A stretch of DNA of 32,736 bases, from NCBI GenBank assembly GCA_017557185.1, contig JAFZAP010000017.1, positions 1-32,736 of the forward strand, written 5' to 3'. This DNA is from Prevotella sp. Lineage in GTDB: Bacteria; Bacteroidota; Bacteroidia; Bacteroidales; Bacteroidaceae. Positions 13,154 through 21,801 of the stretch are shown here, in pieces. The notes under the pieces are model-generated. The model had not been told where the DNA came from and did not search any database. It was given only the letters and a program-made list of their open reading frames with translations. The position numbers and the translations under genes are program-made. Position 1 is the first letter of the stretch; the number at the start of each line of letters is the position of its first letter.

Positions 13154-15334
13154 TTAGTTTGCCATTTCCGAGAGGAACTTGATGCGGACGAGGCGGATTT
13201 CGTCCTCTGAATACTCGGGGCCGAGCTCGTCCTGCGCTGCATCGAGGTCATCGGTATCGCTCTCTCGGAAGTAGTCGTAGATGTCGTCGACATGGTCGTC
13301 GTCCATGACTTCTTCCAGGAAGTAGTCGATGTTGAGCTTCGTGCCGCTATAGACGATGGCTTCGACTTCGGTGAGCAGTTCGTCAAAGTCAAGTCCCTGT
13401 GCATTGGCGATGTCGTCGAGTGCCACCTGCCGGTCGATGCTCTGGATGATCTTCACCTTCAGCATGGACTTCTTCGCCACAGTGCGCACGCGCATGTCCT
13501 CCGGTCGCACAATCTCGTTCTCCTCGCAATGCTTACGGATGAGGTCGCAGAACGGCTGTCCGTAGCGCTTCGCCTTGCCGACGCCGACGCCCTGGATGTT
13601 CTGCAGCTCTTCGAGCGTCACGGGGAACATCGTTGCCATCTGCTCGAGGGAGATGTCCTGGAAGATGACGTAGGCGGGGAGGTTGTACTTCTTCGCCATC
13701 TCCTTGCGCAGGTCCTTGAGCATGGCGATGAGCGTGAGGTCGAGGGCGGTGCCCACTGCCTCCATATCGACATCGTAGTCGTCGTCGTTGAACTCGGTGT
13801 CCTCGACGATCATGAACGAGTGTGGATGCTGCAGGAAGCGCTTGCCGGCTGCGGTGACCTTCAGCAGTCCGTAGTTCTCGACTTCCTTGCGCAGATAGCC
13901 TGCGATGAGTGCCTGGCGGATGACGGGATTCCAGATCTTGTGGTCCTCGTCCTCGCCTTCGCCGAATTCCTCGAGCTGGTCGTGCTTATGGGAGACGATA
14001 TCGTTGGTGGCATTGCCGCACACAAAGTCGACGACGTAGTCCTGACGGAAGTTCTCCTTGATGGCGAGAATGGCCTTGAGCACGGTGATAAGGGCGTCCT
14101 TGCCTTCGCGCTTCTCCTTGGGATGCAGGCAGTTGTCGCAGTTCTGGCAGTTGTCCTTGTCGTATTCCTCGCCGAAATAATGCAACAGCATGCGTCGCCG
14201 GCACACGCTCGACTCGGCATAGGCGGCGGTCTCCTGCAGCAGCTGGCGACCGATGTCCTGCTCGGCCACGGGCTTTCCCTCCATGAACTTCTCGAGTTTC
14301 TGCAGGTCCTTATAGGCATAGAAGGCGATGCAGACGCCCTCGCCGCCGTCGCGTCCGGCACGCCCTGTCTCCTGATAGTAGCCTTCGAGGCTCTTCGGGA
14401 TGTCGTAGTGGATGACGAAGCGCACGTCGGGCTTGTCGATGCCCATACCGAAGGCAATGGTGGCCACGATGATATCGATGCGCTCCATGAGGAAGTCGTC
14501 CTGCGTCTCGGAGCGTGTCACGGAATCGAGTCCTGCATGATAGGCGGCGGCCTTGATCTCGTTGGCCTGCAGCACGGCTGCCAGCTCCTCTACCTTCTTT
14601 CGCGAGAGGCAATAGACGATGCCGCTCTTGCCGGGGTTCTGCTTGATGAAGCGGATGATCTGCTTGTCGATATCCTTCGTCTTCTGCCGCACCTCGTAGT
14701 AGAGGTTCGGGCGGTTGAAGGAGCTCTTGAACTCGACGGCATCGACGATGCCCAGGCTCTTCTTGATGTCGGAGCGCACCTTATCGGTGGCTGTCGCCGT
14801 GAGGGCGATGACGGGAGCTGGGCCGATGCGGTTGATGGTGGGCCGGATGTTGCGGTATTCGGGTCGGAAGTCGTGTCCCCACTCGGAGATGCAGTGGGCT
14901 TCGTCGATGGCATAGAACGATACCTTCACGCCCTGCAGGAATTCTACATTCTCGTCCTTGTTGAGCGACTCGGGGGCGACGTAGAGGAGTTTCGTGCGAC
15001 CTTCGCGCACGTCGTCCATCACCTGCTGGATGGCAGCCTTGTTGAGCGATGAGTTGAGATAGTGAGCCAGACCTTCTTCCTCGCTCAGTCCATTGATTAC
15101 ATCGACCTGGTTTTTCATCAGTGCGATGAGCGGTGAGATGACAATGGCTGTGCCTTCCATAATCAGCGACGGCAACTGGTAGCAAAGGCTCTTGCCGCCG
15201 CCTGTGGGCATGAGCACAAAGGCATCGTTGCCAGCCAGCAGATTGCGGATGATAGCCTCCTGGTCGCCTTTGAACTTGTCAAAGCCGAAGTAATGTTTTA
15301 GCTTGGTTGTAAGGTCTTCTTGTTTCTTTGTCAT
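13154..15334 (-). CDS. recQ: ATP-dependent DNA helicase RecQ
   Basis: This is a 3'-5' superfamily 2 helicase for repair and restart of stalled forks. The 726-residue protein shows Walker A MPTGGGKS (Lys48), DEAH at 144-147, ATATD, and the helicase C-terminal SGIVYCLSRKK and QETGRAGRDG. The RecQ zinc site follows (CRRRMLLHYFGE, then CQNCDNC), then a winged helix and an HRDC domain (LKDLRKEMAKKYNLPAYVIF). An acidic C-terminal extension of about 100 residues follows, as in other Bacteroidota RecQ proteins and longer than the 610 residues of E. coli. It is the third gene of clpP-clpX-recQ, 26 bp after clpX. Confidence 0.97.
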   Translation of the reverse strand: MTKKQEDLTTKLKHYFGFDKFKGDQEAIIRNLLAGNDAFVLMPTGGGKSLCYQLPSLIMEGTAIVISPLIALMKNQVDVINGLSEEEGLAHYLNSSLNKAAIQQVMDDVREGRTKLLYVAPESLNKDENVEFLQGVKVSFYAIDEAHCISEWGHDFRPEYRNIRPTINRIGPAPVIALTATATDKVRSDIKKSLGIVDAVEFKSSFNRPNLYYEVRQKTKDIDKQIIRFIKQNPGKSGIVYCLSRKKVEELAAVLQANEIKAAAYHAGLDSVTRSETQDDFLMERIDIIVATIAFGMGIDKPDVRFVIHYDIPKSLEGYYQETGRAGRDGGEGVCIAFYAYKDLQKLEKFMEGKPVAEQDIGRQLLQETAAYAESSVCRRRMLLHYFGEEYDKDNCQNCDNCLHPKEKREGKDALITVLKAILAIKENFRQDYVVDFVCGNATNDIVSHKHDQLEEFGEGEDEDHKIWNPVIRQALIAGYLRKEVENYGLLKVTAAGKRFLQHPHSFMIVEDTEFNDDDYDVDMEAVGTALDLTLIAMLKDLRKEMAKKYNLPAYVIFQDISLEQMATMFPVTLEELQNIQGVGVGKAKRYGQPFCDLIRKHCEENEIVRPEDMRVRTVAKKSMLKVKIIQSIDRQVALDDIANAQGLDFDELLTEVEAIVYSGTKLNIDYFLEEVMDDDHVDDIYDYFRESDTDDLDAAQDELGPEYSEDEIRLVRIKFLSEMAN

Positions 15335-15360
15335 AGGGTGTCGGGGTGTGTTAGGTTAGG

Positions 15361-16581
15361 TTAGCTGGCCATGAGGTGGGCCCTCTCGATTTGCGAGCGG
15401 GCATATTCCAGGGTGACCTCGAACTTCTTCCGCTTGCGGGAAGGCATCTCGAACATCGCATCCATCATCATGGCCTCGACGATGGAGCGCAGGCCGCGGG
15501 CGCCGAGCTTGTATTCGATGGCCTTGTCGACGACGTACTCGAGGGCTTCGTCGGTGAACGTGAGCTGGATGCCGTCCATCGCAAACAGCTTCACATACTG
15601 GCGGACGATGCTGTTCTTAGGCTCGACGAGGATGCGGCGCAAGGCCTCGCGGTCGAGGGGTTTCAGATAGGTGAGCACGGGCAGGCGGCCAATGATCTCG
15701 GGGATGAGCCCGAACGACTTCAGGTCCTGCGGCAGGATGTACTGCATGAGGTCGTCCTTATCGATCTTGCTCACGTTCTGAATGGCATTATAGCCCACCA
15801 CATGGGTGTTCATGCGCTGTGCTATCTTGCGCTCGATGCCGTCGAAGGCACCGCCGCAGATGAACAGGATGTTGCGTGTGTCGACATGGATGTATTCCTG
15901 GTCGGGATGCTTGCGTCCGCCCTGTGGCGGCACATTGACCATCGTGCCTTCGAGCAGCTTCAGCAGTCCCTGCTGCACGCCCTCGCCGCTGACGTCGCGG
16001 GTGATGGAGGGGTTGTCGCTCTTGCGGGCAATCTTGTCGATTTCGTCGATGAAGACAATGCCTCGCTGAGCAGCCTCCAAGTTGTAATCGGCCACCTGCA
16101 ACAGACGGCTGAGGATGCTCTCCACGTCTTCACCCACATAGCCGGCCTCGGTGAACACCGTTGCATCGACGATGGTGAACGGCACGTCGAGGAGCTTGGC
16201 GATGGTGCGGGCCATCAGGGTCTTTCCCGTACCCGTGGAACCAGCCATGATGATGTTCGACTTCTCAATCTCCACATCGTCGTTGTCGGGCTGCTGCAAC
16301 CGCTTGTAATGGTTGTAGACAGCCACCGAGAGATAGCGCTTGGCCTCGTCCTGACCGATGACATACTGGTCGAGATAGGCCTTGATTTCGGCGGGCTTCG
16401 GTATCTTCTTCAGCTGGAACTTCTCGTCCTCCTTTTTCTTCGCGGCACCTCTCACGCCCGACGACTGTACGATCTCGTAGGCCTGTACGGCACACTCCTC
16501 GCAGATGTATCCGTTGAGGCCTGTGATGAGCAGTCGTACTTCCTTATCACTGCGTCCGCAGAAATTACAAGTTTTCTTCAT
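15361..16581 (-). CDS. clpX: ClpX, ATP-dependent unfoldase of the ClpXP protease
   Basis: The 406-residue AAA+ protein unfolds tagged substrates and feeds them to ClpP. The N-terminal C4 zinc-binding domain uses Cys5, Cys8, Cys27 and Cys30. Walker A is GSTGTGKT (Lys120), Walker B IVFIDE (Glu180), the pore loop GYVG at 147-150, and the sensor-2 motif GARGLR lies near the C-terminus. Length and order fit the family. The gene follows clpP by 43 bp and precedes recQ by 26 bp. Confidence 0.98.
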   Translation of the reverse strand: MKKTCNFCGRSDKEVRLLITGLNGYICEECAVQAYEIVQSSGVRGAAKKKEDEKFQLKKIPKPAEIKAYLDQYVIGQDEAKRYLSVAVYNHYKRLQQPDNDDVEIEKSNIIMAGSTGTGKTLMARTIAKLLDVPFTIVDATVFTEAGYVGEDVESILSRLLQVADYNLEAAQRGIVFIDEIDKIARKSDNPSITRDVSGEGVQQGLLKLLEGTMVNVPPQGGRKHPDQEYIHVDTRNILFICGGAFDGIERKIAQRMNTHVVGYNAIQNVSKIDKDDLMQYILPQDLKSFGLIPEIIGRLPVLTYLKPLDREALRRILVEPKNSIVRQYVKLFAMDGIQLTFTDEALEYVVDKAIEYKLGARGLRSIVEAMMMDAMFEMPSRKRKKFEVTLEYARSQIERAHLMAS

Positions 16582-16624
16582 TTCTCTTCGTTAACTCCTT
16601 TTGCGGGGAGCAATCCCCCCGTCG

Positions 16625-17296
16625 CTACTCCTTCTTCCTGGTCAGCACCTGGTCGATCATTCCATACTCGCGAGCCTCCTCGGCGGTCATCCAGTAGTTG
16701 CGGTCGCTGTCGGCCCAGACCTTGTCGAACTCGGTGTGGGAATGGTCGGCGATGATGGTGTATAGTTCTTTCTTCAGCTTCTGAATCTCGCGGGCCTCGA
16801 TCTCGATGTCGCTGGCCTGACCTTGCACGCCGCCCATCGGCTGGTGAATCATCACACGGCTGTGGGGCAGTGCGGAACGCTTGCCCTCCTTGCCTGCCAC
16901 GAGCAGCACGGCGGCCATCGAGGCGGCCATACCGGTGCAGATGGTGGCGACGTCGCTCTGGATGAACTGCATGGTGTCGTAGATGCCCAGTCCGGCATAG
17001 ACGCTTCCGCCCGGCGAGTTGATGTAGACGTTGATGTCCTTACCGGGGTCGTTGGCATCGAGATAGAGCAGCTGTGCCTGCAGCACGTTGGCTGTATAGT
17101 CGTTGACCTCGGTGCCAAGGAAGATCACGCGGTCCATCATCAGGCGCGAAAAGACGTCGAGCTGTGTCACGTTCAGCTGGCGCTCCTCGAGAATATAGGG
17201 ATTCATGTACTGTGCTTGTGCTTTCATCACGTCGTCGAGCATCATGCCGTTGACGCCCAAATGCTGGGTAGCATACTTTCTGAAATCGTTTGTCAT
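16625..17296 (-). CDS. clpP: ClpP, proteolytic subunit of Clp protease
   Basis: The serine protease forms the double-heptamer chamber that degrades substrates delivered by ClpX. The start MTNDFRKYAT at 17296 is preferred (223 residues). A frame 19 codons longer adds a Lys-rich stretch not typical of the family. The triad reads Ser126 (GMAASMA), His151 (MIHQP) and probably Asp198 (DSDRNYW). It is the first gene of the operon, with a promoter at 17413-17442. Confidence 0.97.
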   Translation of the reverse strand: MTNDFRKYATQHLGVNGMMLDDVMKAQAQYMNPYILEERQLNVTQLDVFSRLMMDRVIFLGTEVNDYTANVLQAQLLYLDANDPGKDINVYINSPGGSVYAGLGIYDTMQFIQSDVATICTGMAASMAAVLLVAGKEGKRSALPHSRVMIHQPMGGVQGQASDIEIEAREIQKLKKELYTIIADHSHTEFDKVWADSDRNYWMTAEEAREYGMIDQVLTRKKE

Positions 17297-17412
17297 GTCA
17301 GTAATTCCTGTTTTCTTAAATTCTTGTTTTTTTTGTTTTTTCTCCACTTTCATTCACAGATGAAGCAGGTCATTTGGGTCCTTCTCCTCCTTTCGTGCGA
17401 ATTTCGTAGGAA

Positions 17413-17442
17413 CAAAATTAAGAAAAAAAATTGAGAATTCAA
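17413..17442 (-). promoter_or_regulatory. Promoter of clpP-clpX-recQ
   Basis: On the minus strand, TAATTTTG (17413-17420) is preceded by 19 bases and then TTG. The start would be near 17408, giving a leader of about 110 bases. No heat-shock operator was recognised in it. Confidence 0.6.
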
Positions 17443-17553
17443 TCAGAAAGCATGATTTTTTTTTCCATTTTATGGTTTTTTTGGTAATTATATACTTTTT
17501 GAGCCCTTAGTTTCTCCACGGATCTCACGGATTTTCACGGATTCCACAGATGA

Positions 17554-17951
17554 TTCTAAGGAATGAAGGAATCAAGGAATTTAGACAGAGAGACATAGAG
17601 TCGGAAAAAGAAAGAATCGAAAGTAATCGGATTATGGAGAGCGATTCCGCTCGCGGAATCATAACGTTTGACAGAGCCGGCATTGACAAACGATTTGACC
17701 TTCGGTCTTACTCTGTCACGACTCGGCATAGCTCAAGCAAGCTTGGCTTTGCTCTCGCTGCTCCATCGTTTGTCATGCAGACTCTATCGAACGTGTGACG
17801 ATGGTGAGAAACACCATCTCCTCCATGATCCAATTACTTTCGTTCATTCGCTGAATTCGTAAAATTTGCAGACAAATAATTAATGAAAATTTGCGGAAAT
17901 GCGTTCCCCGATTCCTATGTTCCTTAGAAATCTCTCTTTGTCTCTCTGTCT
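17554..17951. repeat. Structured repeat element, copy A
   Basis: The left flank has ttctaaggaatgaaggaat and agacagagagacatagagtc. The right flank has gattcctatgttccttaga and ctctttgtctctctgtct. Between them a 181 bp core (17640-17820) is bounded by imperfect inverted repeats of 22 bp (17618-17639 and 17821-17842). The core has a hairpin at each end (17643-17660 gattccgctcgcggaatc; 17800-17818) and 11 bp inner arms tgacaaacgat / atcgtttgtca. The core is about 98 percent identical to that of copy B but inverted. Open frames exist because the DNA is conserved, not because a protein is evident. Confidence 0.9.
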
Positions 17952-17960
17952 TATTTGCTT

Positions 17961-17996
17961 CTCTCTCCCCCTTGGGGAGAGTCGGAGTGGGGCTCC
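17961..17996. repeat. GC-rich palindromic repeat next to element A
   Basis: The sequence ctctctccccc, ttggggagag and tcggagtggggctcc is a clean copy of the family with the conserved tail. It lies between element A and the hairpin downstream of tig. Confidence 0.8.
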
Positions 17997-18002
17997 TAAA
18001 CG

Positions 18003-18035
18003 AGCGGGGATGCACCTCTTTGGCACATCCCCGCT
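18003..18035 (-). terminator. Possible terminator hairpin after tig
   Basis: Arms agcggggatg and catccccgct form a perfect 10 bp stem, 43 bp past the tig stop. The T-run (acttttattg) is on the plus-strand side, so for tig the signal would lack a good U-tract. Direction and role are uncertain. Confidence 0.45.
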
Positions 18036-18077
18036 ACTTTTATTGAAGATTTAGAATTCGTCCTTCTGCTTATGTTC

Positions 18078-19415
18078 TTACTCGCTCATGAGCTTGTTGA
18101 ACTCGTCGAGGGAAACGGTCTTCTCGTCGAGCTTCACGACGTTCTTCATCACAGCAATGAGTTTCTGGTCGATGGCGCGATCGACGAAGCCCTGCACGTT
18201 TTCTTCCTTCTTCAGCATATCCTGAGCGTAGTTGTCGAGATACTCGTCGGGAACATTCGACATGCCATACTGGGCAAACTGGGCGCGAGCAGCCTCGCGG
18301 GCGGCAGTCTTCACCTCTTCGTCGCTGATCTTGATGTCGTGAGCGCTGACGAGCTGCTCCTTGATGAGGTGCCAAGCCAGTTCCTTCACGCTACCCTCGT
18401 AGTTCTTCTCGACATAGTCGTCGCCCTTGTCCTGGTTGTTCTGCTTCATGATGCGCTTCAGCAGCTCATCGGGCCACGTCAGCTTGCCAGCCTTCTTCTC
18501 GCAATGCTTGCGCAGATCCTGCAGGAACTTCCAGTCGCTGTTCTGCTGCAGCTGAGCCTTCAGCTCGCCAGCCACGCGCTCGCGGAACTCCTTCTCGTCC
18601 TTCACGGCGTCCTTGCCATAGACCTGGTCGAACAGCTCCTGGTTCACTTCAGCGGGAGCGAAACGGCTGATCTCGGTAATCTGATAGGTGAAGTCGCCCG
18701 TGTGGAAGCCCAGATCGGCCTTGTCGACCTTCAGGAACGAAGCCAGCTCGGCATCGCTCTGATAGGCCTGACGGGGGTTGAAGGTGATGATGTCGCCCAG
18801 CTTCGAGCCCTCGAAGAGCTTCTTCTGAGCCTCTTCCTTGATGTAGGTGGGCATCACGACAGCCTCGGTGAGCTCAATACCGTTCTCCTTGTCAAGCTCG
18901 CGCAGGTCGCCCTTCAGCATATCGTTGTCCTGATAGTCGTCGGCCTTCTGATAGCTGCCGCTACGCGAAGCGTACATGCGAACCTGCTGGTCGATGAGCT
19001 TGTCGTCGACGTCGATGGTCAGGTAGTCCACTTTGTCGTGACCGCTCAACTTCACGTTGATCTCGGGAGCAACGGCCAAATCGAACTGGAACGTGTAGGG
19101 AGCATCCTTCTCGATATCGACAGCCTCGTTGCCCTCGTGCGGCAGGGGCTCGCCCAGCATCTGGATGTTGTTGTCCTTCACATACTTATACATCTCCTGG
19201 CCCACCACGTGGTTGATGGCATCCATCTTCACGGCTGTGCCATACATGCGCTTGATCATGCCCATGGGCACCTGACCAGGACGGAAGCCAGGCACGTTGG
19301 CCTTCTTGCGATAGTCTTTCAGCGTCTTCTCAACAGCCTCCTTGAAATCATTCTCTTCGACGGTGATGGTCATCAAGCCATTCACTTTGTCGGGATTCTC
19401 AAATGTGATATTCAT
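18078..19415 (-). CDS. tig: Trigger factor, ribosome-associated chaperone
   Basis: The 445-residue protein binds the ribosome exit tunnel and shields nascent chains. The N-terminal domain carries the ribosome-binding loop GFRPGQVP at 43-50. The middle FKBP-like domain (about 150-245) is degenerate, without the usual peptidyl-prolyl isomerase core residues that I would expect. The C-terminal helical chaperone arms are Lys/Glu-rich and amphipathic. Length fits the family. The gene is isolated: repeat element A lies downstream and element B upstream, with a likely promoter of its own at 19462. Confidence 0.95.
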   Translation of the reverse strand: MNITFENPDKVNGLMTITVEENDFKEAVEKTLKDYRKKANVPGFRPGQVPMGMIKRMYGTAVKMDAINHVVGQEMYKYVKDNNIQMLGEPLPHEGNEAVDIEKDAPYTFQFDLAVAPEINVKLSGHDKVDYLTIDVDDKLIDQQVRMYASRSGSYQKADDYQDNDMLKGDLRELDKENGIELTEAVVMPTYIKEEAQKKLFEGSKLGDIITFNPRQAYQSDAELASFLKVDKADLGFHTGDFTYQITEISRFAPAEVNQELFDQVYGKDAVKDEKEFRERVAGELKAQLQQNSDWKFLQDLRKHCEKKAGKLTWPDELLKRIMKQNNQDKGDDYVEKNYEGSVKELAWHLIKEQLVSAHDIKISDEEVKTAAREAARAQFAQYGMSNVPDEYLDNYAQDMLKKEENVQGFVDRAIDQKLIAVMKNVVKLDEKTVSLDEFNKLMSE

Positions 19416-19461
19416 CTTCTTATTTACGATTTACTAATGTTCGATTTACGATTTCGGGCTG

Positions 19462-19469
19462 CAAAATTA
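19462..19469 (-). promoter_or_regulatory. Probable tig promoter (-7 box)
   Basis: TAATTTTG on the minus strand, followed by C, fits the Bacteroidota box. No TTTG is seen at the usual distance upstream. The leader would be about 40 bases. Confidence 0.5.
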
Positions 19470-19564
19470 CTCATTTTTCGCCGAACTACCTAATATAATG
19501 TGAAATTATTTGGTTTTTTTACCGAAAAACCACCCAAAAGGTTAGGTTTAAGACAACTTAGACC

Positions 19565-19608
19565 GCTCGGCTTGCCGCTTTCTTTCCCCACTACGTTCTG
19601 AAAGCGGC
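19565..19608. repeat. Hairpin with the CTCGGC-TTGCCGCTTTC motif
   Basis: gctcggcttgccgctttc (19565-19582) recurs at 1998-2016 and, inverted, at 20008-20026. Here gccgctttc also pairs perfectly with gaaagcggc (19600-19608) across a 17-base loop. Confidence 0.65.
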
Positions 19609-19690
19609 CCGTTGGTTCGATTACATAGCGAAGCGGAGAAAGAACTTTGGACCGCTCTTTAATTGCCCACAGATGCAGATATTTTCAGAT

Positions 19691-20079
19691 TTCTAAGGAA
19701 TGAAGGAATAGAGGAAATTAGACAGAGAGACATAGAGTCGGACAAAGAATGATTCGAAAGTAATTTGGATAATGGAGGAGATGGTGTTTTCTCACCATCG
19801 TCACACGTTCGATAGAGACTGCATGACAAACGATGGAGCAGCGAGAGCAAAGCCAAGCTTGCTTGAGCTATGCCGAGTCGTGACAGAGTAAGACCGAAGG
19901 TCAAATCGTTTGTCAATGCCGGCTCTGTCAAACGTTATGATTCCGCGCGCGGAATCGCCCTCCATCATCCAAATTACTTTCGAATCATTCTTTCTTCGTT
20001 TCACTACGAAAGCGGCAAAGCCGAGCGCGTTTCCCCGATTCCTATGTTCCTTAGAAATTTCTCTTTGTCTCTATGTCTA
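19691..20079. repeat. Structured repeat element, copy B (core inverted relative to A)
   Basis: The outer flanks match copy A in the same orientation. The 182 bp core (19778-19959) is the reverse complement of the A core, with only a few differences. It is bounded by 34 bp inverted repeats with one mismatch (19744-19777 and 19960-19993). The right flank also holds gaaagcggcaaagccgagc (20008-20026), absent from copy A. Confidence 0.9.
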
Positions 20080-20104
20080 TTTTCCTTGTTGAGAAACTGA
20101 GGGG

Positions 20105-20938
20105 TCAAGTTGCGGAGTGGGGCCCTTGTTTTTCGTTGATGAGCTGGAAGTTTTTCTTTCGCAATTCGAAAGACTCCGTGAGGTATTTCTCGCGCACGAT
20201 AGGATTCTCGGCGAGTTGTTCGGGAGTACCCTGGAAGAGGATCTTTCCTTCGAAGAGCAGGTAGGCACGGTCGGTGATGGCAAGGGTCTCATCAACATTA
20301 TGGTCGGTGATGAGGATGCCGATATTGCGGTACTTCAGCTGCCAGACGATGTTCTGGATGTCTTCGACGGCAATGGGATCAACGCCGGCAAAGGGCTCGT
20401 CGAGCATGATGAACTTCGGCTCGATGGCCAGACAGCGGGCTATCTCCGTACGACGACGCTCACCACCAGAGAGTTGGTCACCCTTGTTCTTGCGCACCTT
20501 GCCCAGACGGAACTCGCCAATCAGGCTCTCGAGCTTCTGCAACTGGTAGTCGCGGGGCTTACCGGTCATCTCGAGCACCGACATGATATTATCCTCGACC
20601 GACATTTTGCGAAATACTGAGGCTTCCTGCGGCAGATAGCCGATTCCCGCGCGAGCGCGCTTATAGACAGGATAGGAGGTGATCTCCTCGTTGCCCAGAT
20701 AGACATGACCGCCATTGGGGATGACGAGGCCGGTAGTCATATAGAAAGACGTGGTCTTACCAGCACCGTTCGGGCCCAGCAGACCAACTATTTCGCCCTG
20801 TTTCACATCGTAGCTCACGTCGTTGACCACTGTGCGCTTGCCATAGCGCTTGATGAGTCCCTCGGTGCGCAGCACGAGGTTTTCGGCAGGCTCGGCAACG
20901 GCCGTTTTCTGTTCCAGATCGTTGATGTTTTCTTCCAT
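20105..20938 (-). CDS. lptB: LptB, ATPase of the lipopolysaccharide export ABC transporter
   Basis: The cytoplasmic ATPase of LptB2FG powers LPS extraction from the inner membrane. The 277-residue protein has Walker [10 protein letters not shown], signature LSGGERRR, Walker [14 protein letters not shown] and the switch histidine in [23 protein letters not shown], typical of LptB, lies between. The start [10 protein letters not shown] at 20938 is preferred, because the 15 codons upstream read through the heptamer array and the promoter. The N-terminal 25 residues before the ABC domain are extra relative to E. coli. The last residues ([10 protein letters not shown]) extend past the usual FELRKKNF end and come from repeat-like DNA. 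Confidence 0.93.
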   Translation of the reverse strand: MEENINDLEQKTAVAEPAENLVLRTEGLIKRYGKRTVVNDVSYDVKQGEIVGLLGPNGAGKTTSFYMTTGLVIPNGGHVYLGNEEITSYPVYKRARAGIGYLPQEASVFRKMSVEDNIMSVLEMTGKPRDYQLQKLESLIGEFRLGKVRKNKGDQLSGGERRRTEIARCLAIEPKFIMLDEPFAGVDPIAVEDIQNIVWQLKYRNIGILITDHNVDETLAITDRAYLLFEGKILFQGTPEQLAENPIVREKYLTESFELRKKNFQLINEKQGPHSAT

Positions 20939-20954
20939 CTTGCTAATTTTGTGG

Positions 20955-20984
20955 CAAAGGTACAAAAAAAGTTCAAAGTACAAA
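20955..20984 (-). promoter_or_regulatory. Promoter of lptB
   Basis: On the minus strand, TACCTTTG (20955-20962) is preceded at 18 bases by TTTG (20981-20984). That TTTG lies inside a heptamer unit, so the array itself may supply the -33 box. Confidence 0.6.
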
Positions 20985-20998
20985 GTTCAAAGTTCAAA
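20971..20998. repeat. Heptamer array between divergent promoters (gttcaaa, 4 units)
   Basis: Units gttcaaa, gtacaaa, gttcaaa, gttcaaa lie between the lptB and mlaE promoter boxes. Each unit carries TTTG on the minus strand. Confidence 0.9.
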
Positions 20999-21007
20999 GT
21001 TTTTTCG

Positions 21008-21015
21008 TAATTTTG
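21008..21015 (+). promoter_or_regulatory. Probable promoter of mlaE-mlaF (-7 box)
   Basis: The plus strand reads TAATTTTG followed by C, 20 bases before the mlaE ATG at 21036. No TTTG was found at 19-21 bases upstream because the heptamer array occupies that place. Confidence 0.5.
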
Positions 21016-21035
21016 CAGAGAAATAAGGAATTTTT

Positions 21036-21782
21036 ATGTTTATCATCAATTCTCTCCATACATTCGGACGGTATCTCATGCTGATGGGACGCACGTTTTC
21101 GGTACCAGAACGGTTTCGGATGTTCTGGAAACAATACGTGAAGGAGATGGCCCAGCTGGGTGTCGACTCCATCGGCATCGTACTGCTCATCTCGTTCTTC
21201 ATCGGTGCGGTGATCTGCATTCAGATGAAGGTAAACATCGAGAGTCCGTGGATGCCGAGATGGGTGGCGGGCTATACCACGCGTGAAATCATGCTGCTGG
21301 AGTTCTCGTCGTCGATTATGTGTCTGATCCTGGCGGGCAAGGTTGGCTCGAACATCGCATCGGAGTTGGGCACGATGCGCGTCACGCAACAGATCGACGC
21401 ACTGGAGATCATGGGCGTGAACTCCGCTTCGTACCTCATCCTGCCGAAGATTCTCGGTCTTATCACCATCATGCCCTTCCTTGTCATCTTCTCTTCGGGA
21501 ACGGGCATCCTCGGTGCCTATGGTACAGCCTACATCGGGCATATCCTCTCGCCCGAAGACCTCACGGAAGGTCTGCAACACTCGTTCGTGCCTTGGTTCA
21601 TGTATATGTCGATTATCAAGAGCCTGTTCTTCGCATTCATCATCTCGAGCGTGTCGTCATTCTACGGCTATACCGTAGAGGGTGGCTCGGTGGAGGTGGG
21701 CAAGGCCTCGACCGATGCCGTCGTTTCCTCTTCGGTGCTGATTCTCTTCAGCGATGTGTTCCTCACTCAGATCCTGTCATAG
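21036..21782 (+). CDS. mlaE: MlaE-type permease of a lipid ABC transporter
   Basis: The 248-residue integral inner-membrane protein is the permease of the Mla system, which moves phospholipids between the membranes. It has an N-terminal interfacial helix, then about five hydrophobic segments (around residues 48-66, 90-108, 144-170, 190-212 and 225-245). The family motif region GSNIASELGTMRVTQQIDAL is intact. It is followed by mlaF after 19 bp. The MlaD-type substrate-binding protein is not in the window. Confidence 0.92.
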   Translation: MFIINSLHTFGRYLMLMGRTFSVPERFRMFWKQYVKEMAQLGVDSIGIVLLISFFIGAVICIQMKVNIESPWMPRWVAGYTTREIMLLEFSSSIMCLILAGKVGSNIASELGTMRVTQQIDALEIMGVNSASYLILPKILGLITIMPFLVIFSSGTGILGAYGTAYIGHILSPEDLTEGLQHSFVPWFMYMSIIKSLFFAFIISSVSSFYGYTVEGGSVEVGKASTDAVVSSSVLILFSDVFLTQILS

Positions 21783-21801
21783 TAAAAAAAAGGAAAGAAC
21801 C

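Larger units (their letters stand above)
17297..18077. other. 780 bp gap between tig and clpP
   Basis: The gap holds the clpP promoter, an AT-rich stretch (about 17420-17500), 9-10 bp repeats of tcacggatt type (about 17515-17550), repeat element A (17554-17951), a GC-rich palindrome (17961-17996) and a hairpin (18003-18035). No real gene is recognised; the open frames here are readings of the repeat. Confidence 0.75.
19416..20104. other. 690 bp gap between lptB and tig
   Basis: The gap holds the tig promoter, a short AT-rich stretch, a hairpin (19574-19608) and repeat element B (19691-20079). No real gene is recognised. Confidence 0.75.

Noticed and set aside
13292-15052. 586-codon plus-strand frame opposite recQ
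   Set aside because: It is the mirror of recQ, with Val/Leu/Asp-rich composition and no motif. The well-conserved RecQ on the other strand explains it. The same holds for the long antisense frames opposite GH97, clpX, tig and the GH43 genes.
17550-17798. Open frames in repeat elements A and B (also 19801-20004 minus and others) encoding near-identical short proteins
   Set aside because: Two different frames are equally conserved between the copies, so the DNA rather than a protein is conserved. The frames run into the flanks differently, and no promoter box was found.
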